A DNA stretch of 64,000 nt from Helicobacter canis. GTDB taxonomy: Bacteria; Campylobacterota; Campylobacteria; Campylobacterales; Helicobacteraceae. The notes beneath the pieces are model-generated. The model had not been told where the DNA came from, did no database searches, and was given only the letters and a program-made list of their open reading frames with translations. Within the stretch, counting starts at the first letter, position 1. Each line of letters starts with the position of its first letter. The stretch is from positions 372,001 to 436,000 of the forward strand of contig NZ_UGHV01000001.1 of assembly GCF_900451095.1 (NCBI RefSeq). The letters are read 5' to 3'. Shown here one piece after another: positions 8,813 to 17,250 of the stretch. The position numbers and the translations under genes are program-made.

Positions 8813-9397
8813 ATGAGAGAGCCACTTATCCTAGCGAGCCTTAGCCCCACGCGTGCGCGGATATTGCAAGAGTGGGGCATAGCATTTAGCCAAATGGATA
8901 GCGGATTTGATGAAGAGAGCCTAGAGATCAGCGATCCTGCGAAGTTTGCCTATATCGCTTGTATGAAAAAGCTAGAATCCACTTTAGCACTTTTGGACAA
9001 AAGGGGCAAGCTCACTAGTGCGCTAGATTCTGGGGTGCTATGTGCAGATAGCGTGGTAAGTGTCAATGGCAAGCTACTACGCAAAGCTAGAGATAAGCAA
9101 GAAGCTAGAAATATGCTAGAATTGCAAGACTCCAAGCATATAAGTATCCTAACAGCCCTAGCCTACCAAAGCAAACGCGCAAGCTTTGTGGATCTAAGCG
9201 CGTGTGTCTTGGAGCTAGGGAGATTTGAGCCAAGCGATATGCTAGGCTATGTGGATTCTCTAGCGTGGGTGGGCAAAGCTGGCTGCGTGATGATAGAGGG
9301 CTTCCACAAACGCTATATCCGCAGGCAAATCGGGCTAGAATCCAGCGCGTTAGGACTTAGTATAGAAAAGCTTGTGAGATTCTTGGAGCTAGTATGA
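8813..9397 (+). CDS. Maf-like nucleoside triphosphate pyrophosphatase
   Basis: A 194-residue Maf/YhdE/YceF-type enzyme, predicted to hydrolyse non-canonical or methylated nucleotides to monophosphates in the cytoplasm. The N-terminal motif is LILASLSPTRARIL (consensus LASxSPRR), followed by the central acidic strand VLCADSVVSVNGKLL (consensus ADTVV). The C-terminal segment is more diverged than in E. coli Maf. The stop overlaps the start of the CcoS-like gene by 4 bp (ATGA), so maf, the fusion gene and murE form a tightly packed operon. Confidence 0.87.
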   Translation: MREPLILASLSPTRARILQEWGIAFSQMDSGFDEESLEISDPAKFAYIACMKKLESTLALLDKRGKLTSALDSGVLCADSVVSVNGKLLRKARDKQEARNMLELQDSKHISILTALAYQSKRASFVDLSACVLELGRFEPSDMLGYVDSLAWVGKAGCVMIEGFHKRYIRRQIGLESSALGLSIEKLVRFLELV

Positions 9398-10566
9398 ACA
9401 CCCCTATTATTACCATTATGCTGCTGGTATCACTAGGGATAGGGCTAGTGGGGCTAGTGGTATTCCTCTGGGGCTTGCGTAATGGGCAGTTTGATGATGC
9501 GCATAAAATCACGCACGGCGCGCTATTTGATAGTGTAGAGGATCTAAACCTAGCCAATGCCATAGCTCAAAACCAGCAAGCAACCCCAAACCCCAAACAC
9601 AAGGAGTCAAAAATGGAGCATTACACCATAGCAGTCATAGGAGCAGGACCCGGAGGCATTAGCGCAAGTGTGGAAGCCACGCTTAAAGGACTCTCTGTCA
9701 TCTTGCTAGAAAAGGGTGCAGAGCATAATGCCACACTGCGCAAATTCTACAAAGACGGCAAGCGCGTAGATAGAGACTACAAAGGCGATAAAGTCGAGCT
9801 TGTAGGCGCGATAGATTTCAGCGATACAAACAAAGAAGGCGCGCTAGCGATGTTTGATAGCCTGCTAGAAAAGCACGCGATCAATGTCGCTTATAACAAC
9901 GATGTAGAATCGATCCAAAGACAAGATAATGACAGCCTACTTATCCGCACAAGTGGCAATCACTCCATAAGCGCGGATTATGCGATTATCACCATTGGCA
10001 AAATGGGGCAGCCCAATAAGCCTAGCTACAAAATCCCTCCAGCGATTTTGCGCCAAGTCAATTACAATGCCTCTAGTATCCAAGCAGGCGAGCGGCTGCT
10101 GATCGTAGGCGGTGGGAACTCCGCTGTGGAATACGCTATCGACCTCTGCGCCTCGCACGATACCACGCTAAACTACCGCCGCACCGAGTTTGCAAGGATC
10201 AATGATACAAACAAGCAAGAGCTAGAAAAGGTCATAGCAAGCGGCACGCTAAAGACAAAACTAGGCGTGGATATAGAGAGCCTAGAAGAGCAAGGGGGCA
10301 AGATTTGTGCGCATTTTAGCGATGGTAGTAGCGATGTGTTTGACCGCGCGATTTATGCCATTGGCGGCTCTTCGCCGGTGGATTTTCTTAAAAAGTGCAA
10401 TATCGAGCTAGATAGCAACAACCTCCCCATAGTGAATGAGCATTTGCAAACTTCTGTGCAAGGCGTGTTTATCGCTGGGGATATTGGCTTTAAATCTGGG
10501 GCGTCTGTGGCTATGGCGATCGCCCAAGCAGAAAAGATCGTTTCTCATATCGCAGGTCATAAGTGA
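9394..10566 (+). CDS. CcoS-like domain fused to thioredoxin-reductase-like flavoprotein
   Basis: A 390-residue reading frame with two parts. Residues 1-55 resemble CcoS, a cbb3 oxidase assembly factor: one membrane helix (IITIMLLVSLGIGLVGLVVF) and then WGLRNGQFDDAHK. After a 20-residue linker, residues 74-390 are a soluble FAD/NAD(P) oxidoreductase with IAVIGAGPGG (FAD), LIVGGGNSAVEYA (NAD(P)) and GVFIAGD near the C-terminus. A second ribosome-binding site (AAGGAG, 9601-9606) and an in-frame ATG at 9613 precede the flavoprotein, so it may also be made alone. No CxxC redox pair typical of thioredoxin reductase is seen. The fusion would tether the enzyme to the membrane. Confidence 0.85.
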   Translation: MNTPIITIMLLVSLGIGLVGLVVFLWGLRNGQFDDAHKITHGALFDSVEDLNLANAIAQNQQATPNPKHKESKMEHYTIAVIGAGPGGISASVEATLKGLSVILLEKGAEHNATLRKFYKDGKRVDRDYKGDKVELVGAIDFSDTNKEGALAMFDSLLEKHAINVAYNNDVESIQRQDNDSLLIRTSGNHSISADYAIITIGKMGQPNKPSYKIPPAILRQVNYNASSIQAGERLLIVGGGNSAVEYAIDLCASHDTTLNYRRTEFARINDTNKQELEKVIASGTLKTKLGVDIESLEEQGGKICAHFSDGSSDVFDRAIYAIGGSSPVDFLKKCNIELDSNNLPIVNEHLQTSVQGVFIAGDIGFKSGASVAMAIAQAEKIVSHIAGHK

Positions 10567-11924
10567 AAATCACTAAGCCTTGCGTGTATCAAGGCGTAGC
10601 CTACACGCATTTAAGCGATGATAGCAGAGAGCTAGACTCTCACACACTTTTTGTCCGCACGCCACTAAATGCTGCTTTCACGCCAGATCACCCCAGCATA
10701 GAAGCAAAGCAGCTAGCAGAGCTTTTTGCCCCGCTGCCTAAAATCATCGGCATAACCGGCACCAATGGCAAGACCACGACCGCCGCGCTTATCTACTCGC
10801 TCTTGCTTGATCTTGGCTACTCGTGTGCGCTAGTTGGCACAAGGGGGGTGTTTGCTAATGACAAGCAGCTTAGACCAAAGGGGCTTACCACGCCTTGCGT
10901 GCTAGAGCTGTATGAGATTTTGGCTATGGTTGGGGAGTGTGCGTTTGTGATTATGGAAGTAAGCTCGCACGCGATCGTGCAAGAGCGCATTGCTGGCATT
11001 CACTTTTCTATAAAAATCCTAACCAACATCACAAGCGACCACCTAGACTACCACAAGACCCAAGCCGAATATATCCGCGTGAAAAATAGCTTCTTCAGCG
11101 ATGATGGTTGCAAAATCATCAATGCCGATGAGCCGCACGCTAGCTATAATCGCCACAACGCCCACACCTATGCCATAGAAGCAAACGCCCACCTAAAGCC
11201 AAACGCATATAGCCTAGATCACGCCATCACCGCGCATTTATCCTATGCCCCAGCTAGCAGGGCTAAAGACTCTCTAGAGCACGCTATCATACAAGCCCCC
11301 CTATATGGCAAGCACAATCTCTACAATATCCTAGCCGCATTGCTTTGTGTCAAGCTCATCGCCCAAAAGCCCCTAGAATCCTGCGCGGAGTATTTGGAGC
11401 ATTTTGGCGGTGTGGAGGGGCGTATGGAGGTAGTAAGCAAGGATCCTTTGATCATCGTGGATTTTGCCCACACGCACGATGGTATGGAAGCGATTTTTAC
11501 AAGCTTTATAGGCAAAAATATCGCCGTAGTCTTTGGAGCTGGAGGCGATAGAGACCCCACCAAACGCCCCAAAATGGGCGCAGTGGCGTATAAATACGCA
11601 AGCAAGCTCTACATCACAAGCGATAATCCACGCAGCGAAGATCCCACACGCATTATCAACGATATTTTACAAGGCATACCCAAAGATCCTAAAAAGCCCG
11701 TGTGTATTGATATTGATCGGCGTGCTAGCATACAAAAAGCCGTAGCGGAGCTAAAAATGGGGGAGCTAAAGAAAGGGGAGCTAAAAATGGAGGGGTTAGG
11801 AGGAGATTGGGTGCTGCTGGTGCTAGGCAAGGGCGATGAGACTTACCAAATCATCGGTGATGAAAAGCGGCATTTTGATGATAGGCAAGAAATCCGCGCT
11901 GCCCTGCAAGCCCCGCTTCCATAG
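10563..11924 (+). CDS. murE: UDP-MurNAc-tripeptide synthetase MurE
   Basis: ATP-dependent ligase that adds meso-diaminopimelate to UDP-MurNAc-Ala-Glu in peptidoglycan synthesis. The ATP loop GITGTNGKTTT is near residue 60; the diaminopimelate-specific motif appears as DNPRSEDP. Length (453 residues) is normal. It begins with GTG, overlapping the TGA of the upstream gene as GTGA. Near the C-terminus the segment EL-K(M/K)-G-EL repeats three times (11749-11793), a small in-frame duplication that looks like an extension rather than part of the family core. It is convergent with the yejF-like gene. Confidence 0.93.
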   Translation: MKITKPCVYQGVAYTHLSDDSRELDSHTLFVRTPLNAAFTPDHPSIEAKQLAELFAPLPKIIGITGTNGKTTTAALIYSLLLDLGYSCALVGTRGVFANDKQLRPKGLTTPCVLELYEILAMVGECAFVIMEVSSHAIVQERIAGIHFSIKILTNITSDHLDYHKTQAEYIRVKNSFFSDDGCKIINADEPHASYNRHNAHTYAIEANAHLKPNAYSLDHAITAHLSYAPASRAKDSLEHAIIQAPLYGKHNLYNILAALLCVKLIAQKPLESCAEYLEHFGGVEGRMEVVSKDPLIIVDFAHTHDGMEAIFTSFIGKNIAVVFGAGGDRDPTKRPKMGAVAYKYASKLYITSDNPRSEDPTRIINDILQGIPKDPKKPVCIDIDRRASIQKAVAELKMGELKKGELKMEGLGGDWVLLVLGKGDETYQIIGDEKRHFDDRQEIRAALQAPLP

Positions 11925-11951
11925 CTCTCTCCCCCCACGGAGCAAATCAAG

Positions 11952-14165
11952 CTAAATCCTAGCCCTAAGCAACGCCTGCGTATAAGGGTGGCTAGGTGCG
12001 CTAAAGACTTGCGCAAGCTCTCCTTGCTCTATCACCTGCCCGGATTCTAGCACCAGCACACAATCACACATCGCCTCTATCACGCTAAGATCGTGGCTTA
12101 TGACAAGATAGCTTAGATTAAGCCTTTGCTGCAGGTCTAAAAGTAGCGTGATAATGTCTTGTTGCGTGCTTTTATCAAGTGCGGAAGTAGGCTCATCAAG
12201 CAGCAAAATCCTAGCCCCACTTGCCAACGCCCTAGCGATACACACCCTTTGGGCTTCTCCACCGCTAAGAGTAGCACTATATCGGTAGGCAAACGCCCTA
12301 GATAGCCCCACTTGCTCTAAAATCTGCATAGCTTGTAGGGGGCTAGATTTTTTGGCATTTTGGCTTTGCAGGGCTTCTTGCACGATCTCTAGCACGCACA
12401 TTCGCGGATTAAGCGCGGCTAGGGGGTCTTGGAAAACGATTTGCACCATAGAGATAAACGCCCTATCGCGCCTTTTATCCGTGTAGATGAGCGGATCTTT
12501 TGACTCTATGGGATAGAGACAAAGCTCACCTAGCTGCCCCTCTAGCCCCAAAATCCCAAGGGCTAGGCTAGACTTTCCACTCCCACTAGCCCCAATTATG
12601 CCCACACTATCGCCCATTTTTAGGGCTAGATTGATGCCTTGCACGGCTGGGATTTTTTGCTTTGTGAAGAAGCCTTTAGTCGTGTGATATGCGCCAAAGT
12701 TGTGCAAGCGTAGGCATACTTTTTGTGTATCGGCGTTGGCTTTTTGCGCGCTTTTGGGGGATTCTGCGGCGGGGGCTTGCTCATTTACGCCGAGTAAAAT
12801 CCCTTCGCCCCCGCCTTGAAAACCCCCAAAACGAAGTTTCTTTAGAAAATCATCGCAAAATCCTTCCGCCTGTGGCGTGGTTAAAATTGGGGCATTTTGG
12901 GTAAAAATCCTAGAATCCTGTGCGGAGTTTTCTACATTTTGAGCGTTATCCCTAGAATCCACTTTTTGCGTATCGGTATTTTTATCGTCATTGCGAGCCG
13001 CTGTGGTAGCAGCGGCGTGGCAAAACAAGGGATACCGCTCGGCGTTAGCCGATGTTTCTTTAGAATCCATAATTTTTGCAGCAGCAAAATAGTCATTACT
13101 AGAATCCACTTTTTGTGATTTTTTGGCATTGTGTGAAAAAGTGGATTCTAGGGATTGTGTCTTTGTTTGTGTGGATTGCCACGCTTTGCTACGCAAAGCT
13201 CGCAATGACAGAAAATAGGCTTGCTTACTAGAATCCACTTTTTTATTTTCGGCAGATTTTTCACACTCGGCTTGTTTGTCTTCTTCAAGGATTTTAAGAT
13301 TTGCAGTGGGGCTTTTGGAGTTTTTTGGGGATTTTATGGCAGAGCAAGAGTCTGCGGTTACCATAAAATCCCCAAAATCTGCGGAATGACTATTTAAAGC
13401 GCAATCTCCCAAGTCGCTTTTGGATTCTAAGATTGCGGAGCTAGAATCCCTCCCAAAATGCCCGCAAATTTTGCCTCTCTCCATCACATACCCCCTCTCC
13501 GCAAACCTCCCCATCAAGCCCAAATCGTGGCTGATAAGCACGATCGCCATTTCTGTAAAAGAGGCTAAAAGCTCTAGAATCTGGCTTTGTATATGCGCAT
13601 CTAGGGCTGTTGTAGGCTCATCACAGAGTAAAATCTTTGGTCGTGCTAGGATCATCATCGCGATACACACCCTCTGCGCCTGTCCGCCGCTAAGCGTGTG
13701 AGGCAGGCGGTGCTTTAGGCTAGATTCTAGCCCCACGGATTCTAGTGCGTCATCAATAATGGCGTTGTAGTGTGATTTTGGCGTGTGGGGCAGGTGCAAG
13801 GCGCACATTTCACCTAGCTGCTTTGCTATGCTATGTAGCGGATTTAGGGCGAGCTTGGGGGATTGGGGGATATAGGCTATGCCTTTAGCGCGGATCGTGC
13901 GCCATAGAGGCGAGCTGATAGGGCAGGCGGCGAGATTTGCCTCAATGCCTTGTAGCGTGATACTTCCGCGTATATCACTGCCTGCCACTAGCCCCATAAG
14001 CAGCTTTGCTAAAAGGCTCTTCCCACTGCCAGACTTCCCTACTATGCCTACGCGCTCATTTGCCCACACTTCTAGCGATATATTTTCTAAGGCAAAGTCC
14101 CCAAATCGCGCGCACAAATCCCGCACGCATAGCACAGGCGCACTAGGCTTTAGGGCAGACTTCAT
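11952..14165 (-). CDS. Duplicated ABC transporter ATPase (YejF-like) with a 245-residue repeat insert
   Basis: Peptide-importer ATPase with two nucleotide-binding domains in one chain. Domain 1 (residues 1-235) has Walker A GKSGSGKS (43-50), signature LSGGQ (about 158) and CDEPTTALD; domain 2 (about 490-737) has GASGSGKSS (about 522), LSGGEAQ (about 630) and LDEPTSALD. Between them, residues about 236-483 are translated repeat DNA (LESTF, KVDSR, ARNDDKN blocks) replacing a linker that is normally short. Both ATPase domains look intact, so the protein may work as two domains on a long disordered tether. It overlaps the yejE-like permease by 4 bp. H. pylori has a comparable pair (HP0250/HP0251). 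Confidence 0.88.
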   Translation of the reverse strand: MKSALKPSAPVLCVRDLCARFGDFALENISLEVWANERVGIVGKSGSGKSLLAKLLMGLVAGSDIRGSITLQGIEANLAACPISSPLWRTIRAKGIAYIPQSPKLALNPLHSIAKQLGEMCALHLPHTPKSHYNAIIDDALESVGLESSLKHRLPHTLSGGQAQRVCIAMMILARPKILLCDEPTTALDAHIQSQILELLASFTEMAIVLISHDLGLMGRFAERGYVMERGKICGHFGRDSSSAILESKSDLGDCALNSHSADFGDFMVTADSCSAIKSPKNSKSPTANLKILEEDKQAECEKSAENKKVDSSKQAYFLSLRALRSKAWQSTQTKTQSLESTFSHNAKKSQKVDSSNDYFAAAKIMDSKETSANAERYPLFCHAAATTAARNDDKNTDTQKVDSRDNAQNVENSAQDSRIFTQNAPILTTPQAEGFCDDFLKKLRFGGFQGGGEGILLGVNEQAPAAESPKSAQKANADTQKVCLRLHNFGAYHTTKGFFTKQKIPAVQGINLALKMGDSVGIIGASGSGKSSLALGILGLEGQLGELCLYPIESKDPLIYTDKRRDRAFISMVQIVFQDPLAALNPRMCVLEIVQEALQSQNAKKSSPLQAMQILEQVGLSRAFAYRYSATLSGGEAQRVCIARALASGARILLLDEPTSALDKSTQQDIITLLLDLQQRLNLSYLVISHDLSVIEAMCDCVLVLESGQVIEQGELAQVFSAPSHPYTQALLRARI
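12716..13457. repeat. Repeat-derived insertion inside the yejF-like gene
   Basis: About 740 bp, in frame, made of several repeat modules: CTAGAATCC / AAAGTGGATTCTAG words, two GTCATTGCGAGC...GGCAATCC palindromes (near 12988-13070 and 13168-13212), and a 42-bp hairpin element (13022-13063) nested in the first palindrome. The protein on either side aligns by eye to consecutive parts of a standard double ABC ATPase. Confidence 0.85.
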
Positions 14166-15703
14166 CGGGGCTGTGCGCTAGGGTTTAGCGCGTCTCTCAC
14201 GCCCTCGCCGATAAAGCACAATAGCGATAGCAGCAACGCCACTGCGCTAAAGCCGCTTAGGGCTAAATGCGGGGAGGCAAGGTTGTTTTTCCCCTGCTCT
14301 AGTAGCTCGCCTAGGCTCGCACTCCCCACAGGCATACCAAAGCCCAAGAAATCAAGCGTAACAAGCGTGCCGATACTCCCCACCATAAGAAAAGGCACAT
14401 AGGCGATCGTCGCTACACAGGCATTTGGCAAAATATGCATAAGCATTATCCGCATATCGCTAGCCCCCAAAGCACGCGCCGCCTTGACATACAGGCTCTC
14501 GCGCACTTTGAGAAACTCCGCACGCACAATCGCACTAAGGCTAATCCAGCTAAACGCCAGCACAATGCCTAGAATCCACCAAAAGCTAGGTGTGATAAAG
14601 CTTGAGAGAATGATGAGCAAAAACAGCAGCGGGATACTTGCATACACCTCTATCCCCCTTTGCCCGATGAGGTCAAGCAGCCCTCCATAATACCCCTGCA
14701 AGCCCCCGATAGCAATGCCAATCACCACGCTACACGCGCTTAAAATCAGCCCAAAGGCTATGCTTGTGCGCACGCCATAGATAAGCCGCGCTAGCACATC
14801 TCTGGCTTGATCATCAGTGCCCAGCCAATGCCTAAGAGAAGGGGGCGTGGGCGCAGGGGCGTGCAGATCTAGCACGATAGTATCATAGCTATAAGGGATA
14901 GGGGCTTTTAGCACAAAGCTATCGCGCAAAAGCTCTTGCATATATGGGTCATTATAATCAGGCTCGGTGTCAAAGTCTCCGCCAAAGGTGGATTCTGGGT
15001 AGCTCTGCCACAAGGGGAAGTAAAAATGCGCATTATGGTAGATGAGCAGGGGCTTGTGGTTTGCTAGCAAGGGAGCTAGCAAGGCTAGGAGACAAAGCGC
15101 GGCAAAAAGATAGAGCGAGATTCTAGCGCGAGTGTTTTTGGCGAAGGTGTGCCAGCGATTTTGCCATAGGCGGAGGCGGTGGCTCTGTGTGAAATCGCTA
15201 GAATCCTTTGCTGGCGTTTTTACACTTTGGGCTTTATCGCTAGAATCCACTTTTTTATTGTCATATTGAGTCGCAGGCGAAATATCTCCATCATTGCAAG
15301 CGGTGCTTGTGCTTGTGTAAGCGTTGTTTTTTCTGTCATTGCGAGCGGATTGAAAATCCGCGTGGCAATCCACTTTTTGTGGTTTTTGCGCGTTGTTGCT
15401 TGTGGATCGCCACGCCACTGCTAGCGCAGTGTCTCGCGATGACGAAATTGGAGCGTTGTGTTCAAACAAGGATTCTAGGGGGTTTGCATTTTGAGCATTT
15501 TTCTTAGAATCCGCTTGCGCGCCTTTGTGGATCGCCACGCCGTGCTGGCACACGGCTCGCGATGACAGAAATGGGGCATTAAGCCTAGAATCCATTTTTT
15601 TACTATCGGCGTTGTTTTTTCTGTCATTGCGAGCGGACTGAAAATCCGCGCGGTAATCCATTTTTTCTGCGCTAGCAAAATCCCTAGAATCCACTTTTGC
15701 CAA
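14162..15703 (-). CDS. ABC transporter permease (YejE-like) with a repeat-derived N-terminus
   Basis: Binding-protein-dependent permease of the DppC/YejE type. From about residue 178 the family sequence begins: a first helix (ISLYLFAALCLLALLAPLLA), the YejE-typical periplasmic segment YPESTFGGDFDTEPDYND, then about five more helices with the EAA-type loop VKAARALGASDMRIM that contacts the ATPase. Residues 1-176 are repeat-derived (KVDSR, SARNDRKNN). The frame opens with TTG at 15703, preceded by a stop codon and a TAAGG that could serve as ribosome-binding site; no better internal start exists before the first helix. Periplasmic binding protein and YejB-like partner are not in the window. Confidence 0.82.
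   Translation of the reverse strand: MAKVDSRDFASAEKMDYRADFQSARNDRKNNADSKKMDSRLNAPFLSSRAVCQHGVAIHKGAQADSKKNAQNANPLESLFEHNAPISSSRDTALAVAWRSTSNNAQKPQKVDCHADFQSARNDRKNNAYTSTSTACNDGDISPATQYDNKKVDSSDKAQSVKTPAKDSSDFTQSHRLRLWQNRWHTFAKNTRARISLYLFAALCLLALLAPLLANHKPLLIYHNAHFYFPLWQSYPESTFGGDFDTEPDYNDPYMQELLRDSFVLKAPIPYSYDTIVLDLHAPAPTPPSLRHWLGTDDQARDVLARLIYGVRTSIAFGLILSACSVVIGIAIGGLQGYYGGLLDLIGQRGIEVYASIPLLFLLIILSSFITPSFWWILGIVLAFSWISLSAIVRAEFLKVRESLYVKAARALGASDMRIMLMHILPNACVATIAYVPFLMVGSIGTLVTLDFLGFGMPVGSASLGELLEQGKNNLASPHLALSGFSAVALLLSLLCFIGEGVRDALNPSAQPR
15175..15700. repeat. Repeat-derived 5' extension of the yejE-like gene
   Basis: About 525 bp of palindromic modules directly after the start codon. 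Three GTCATTGCGAGC-type palindromes (around 15336-15375, 15405-15440 and 15620-15660) and many CTAGAATCCACTTTT words occur. All are in frame with the permease, so either the extension is translated or the gene depends on an unseen internal start. Confidence 0.8.
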
Positions 15704-15720
15704 GCCTTAGAGCTGCCATA

Positions 15721-16338
15721 TCATATAGCATACGAATTAGAAAGGGGTATATCTAGTAGCATCTCTTTTTTCACCTCTTGTGCGCGATCACTTCCTAGCA
15801 AGTAGCACACAATCTCTAGGGCAAAAAACGGCGCGCTAGCAGGACCAGAAGCGGTGATCTGGGAGTCGTGCGCAAGGACACTTGTTTGTTGATAGCGCAG
15901 ATTTGGAGCTTTAGAGCTCTCATAGCAAGAAGACTCGCAGCCCGGATAGCAAGTAAAATATCCTTGCAGCACATTGGCACGAGCTAGCACGATAGGCGCG
16001 GCGCAAATAGCAGCGATAAGCTTGCTAGCCTTAGCAAAGCTCTGCAAAATTGCCCTAACCTCCGCGCTTGCGCTAAGATTTTCCATCCCTCTAAGCCCGC
16101 CGGGCAGGGCTATGCCGCTTAGGCGATCTAATACACTAGAATCCACTTTTGCTAGATCGTGTGGCGCAAATATCTCTATATCGTGCGCGCCTTTATACGC
16201 CCTAGCCCCGCTCACTCCAGCTAGCAGCACCTCTATCCCACTTCGGCGCAAAATATCCACCACACTCACACACTCAATCTCCTCAAAGCCATCAGCCAAG
16301 GGGACTAAAATGGATTTTACTTCATCTGTTGCTTGCAT
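15721..16338 (-). CDS. DJ-1/PfpI family protein
   Basis: A cytoplasmic DJ-1/ThiJ-like protein of about 205 residues; relatives are deglycases, chaperones or stress proteins. The nucleophile-elbow motif AAICAAPIVLA contains the conserved Cys (near residue 105), and an acidic residue lies in LADGFEEIE at the N-terminus. The start is set at ATG 16338 because AAGGAG is correctly spaced there; GTG at 16344 would lie too close to it. A single 17-bp repeat word (16137-16153) encodes AKVDSS in the middle, probably an in-frame mini-insertion. Function of the family member is not determinable. Confidence 0.85.
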   Translation of the reverse strand: MQATDEVKSILVPLADGFEEIECVSVVDILRRSGIEVLLAGVSGARAYKGAHDIEIFAPHDLAKVDSSVLDRLSGIALPGGLRGMENLSASAEVRAILQSFAKASKLIAAICAAPIVLARANVLQGYFTCYPGCESSCYESSKAPNLRYQQTSVLAHDSQITASGPASAPFFALEIVCYLLGSDRAQEVKKEMLLDIPLSNSYAI

Positions 16339-16574
16339 AATCACTCCTTGCTTTATGTGCGAGCATTGTAGCTAAGATTTAAAAATACACGCGCAAATAA
16401 AGCCCGATGAGAGTAGTTGAACGCTTTCTTACATAGCAAGCAGGCTTTAGATTAAGGGGCAGATACGCTTATCTTCACGCTCATTTACTTTGCCCTACTC
16501 TATAAGGCAAACGACACAAAGTAAAGTGGCTTTGTGCTTGGCGCGCGCTTTGCTCTATGCTTGTCGGCTGCTTG

Positions 16575-16590
16575 TTTTTTTTTTTTTTTT
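16575..16590 (+). repeat. T16 tract upstream of the HNH gene
   Basis: Sixteen consecutive T residues 57 bp before the preferred start of the HNH gene, followed by GTGATAGGGT, which could hold a weak -10. A reading frame that starts before the tract (16557) would encode a run of Phe and continues into the HNH frame, so slippage could alter either transcription or an N-terminal extension. Confidence 0.6.
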
Positions 16591-16646
16591 GTGATAGGGT
16601 TGCGCTCTGCGTTTTGACGCAGAATTTACTTACTAAAGGGGATAAA

Positions 16647-17177
16647 ATGGATATGCAAGAGCTAGTGAAAAAACATATAAAATTTACAAGTCAAGGGGAT
16701 TTTATAAGAAGTGTAAAAACACTTAAGGCTAGATATAACCTTAGCGATAGTGAAGCAGAAGCTTTTGCTAATAGCAATGAAATGGAGCATATTAAGCTTA
16801 TGAAAAGTAAATTTACCAGCAAAAAATCTAGTGCTAAAAGACAAGGCATAAAATTTGGATTCAAAGATTTTGAAGAATTTTATTATTGGTATGAAGCTCA
16901 AGGGGATAGGTGCTATTATTGCGATACAGAGTTTGCATTGCTAAAAAAAGTGTTTGCCAAGGAGCTTTTAGATTCAAAGAAATTTAATAGCACACCACAT
17001 ATAGAGCGTAAAGATTCTAATGCTGGGTATAGTGTTGATAATTGTGTGCTTACCTGCTCTTTATGCAACAATGCTAAGAGTGATATGATGAATGCGGAGA
17101 ACTTTAAAAACTATTTTGGTAAGGCGATAGGGAAGTTTGTCGCTGATTTATATAGTGATGTCATCACAAATAAATAA
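16647..17177 (+). CDS. HNH endonuclease-like protein
   Basis: A 176-residue protein with an N-terminal helical region and a C-terminal HNH-type zinc/nuclease module: first CxxC in RCYYCDTEF, the catalytic segment PHIERKDSNAGYSVDNCVL and second CxxC in TCSLCNNAKS. The start at ATG 16647 follows AAAGGGG; an upstream open extension through a T16 tract is less likely. The gene is noticeably more A/T-rich than its neighbours and lacks the TAGAATC words and repeats, which suggests recent acquisition, possibly from a phage. Whether it cuts DNA is inference from the family. Confidence 0.8.
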   Translation: MDMQELVKKHIKFTSQGDFIRSVKTLKARYNLSDSEAEAFANSNEMEHIKLMKSKFTSKKSSAKRQGIKFGFKDFEEFYYWYEAQGDRCYYCDTEFALLKKVFAKELLDSKKFNSTPHIERKDSNAGYSVDNCVLTCSLCNNAKSDMMNAENFKNYFGKAIGKFVADLYSDVITNK

Positions 17178-17250
17178 GATTCTATACAAAAAGAGATAGA
17201 CAAGTTTAGCACATAGATTCTACAAGAGTCGCATAGGCAAGCTTGCCGCG

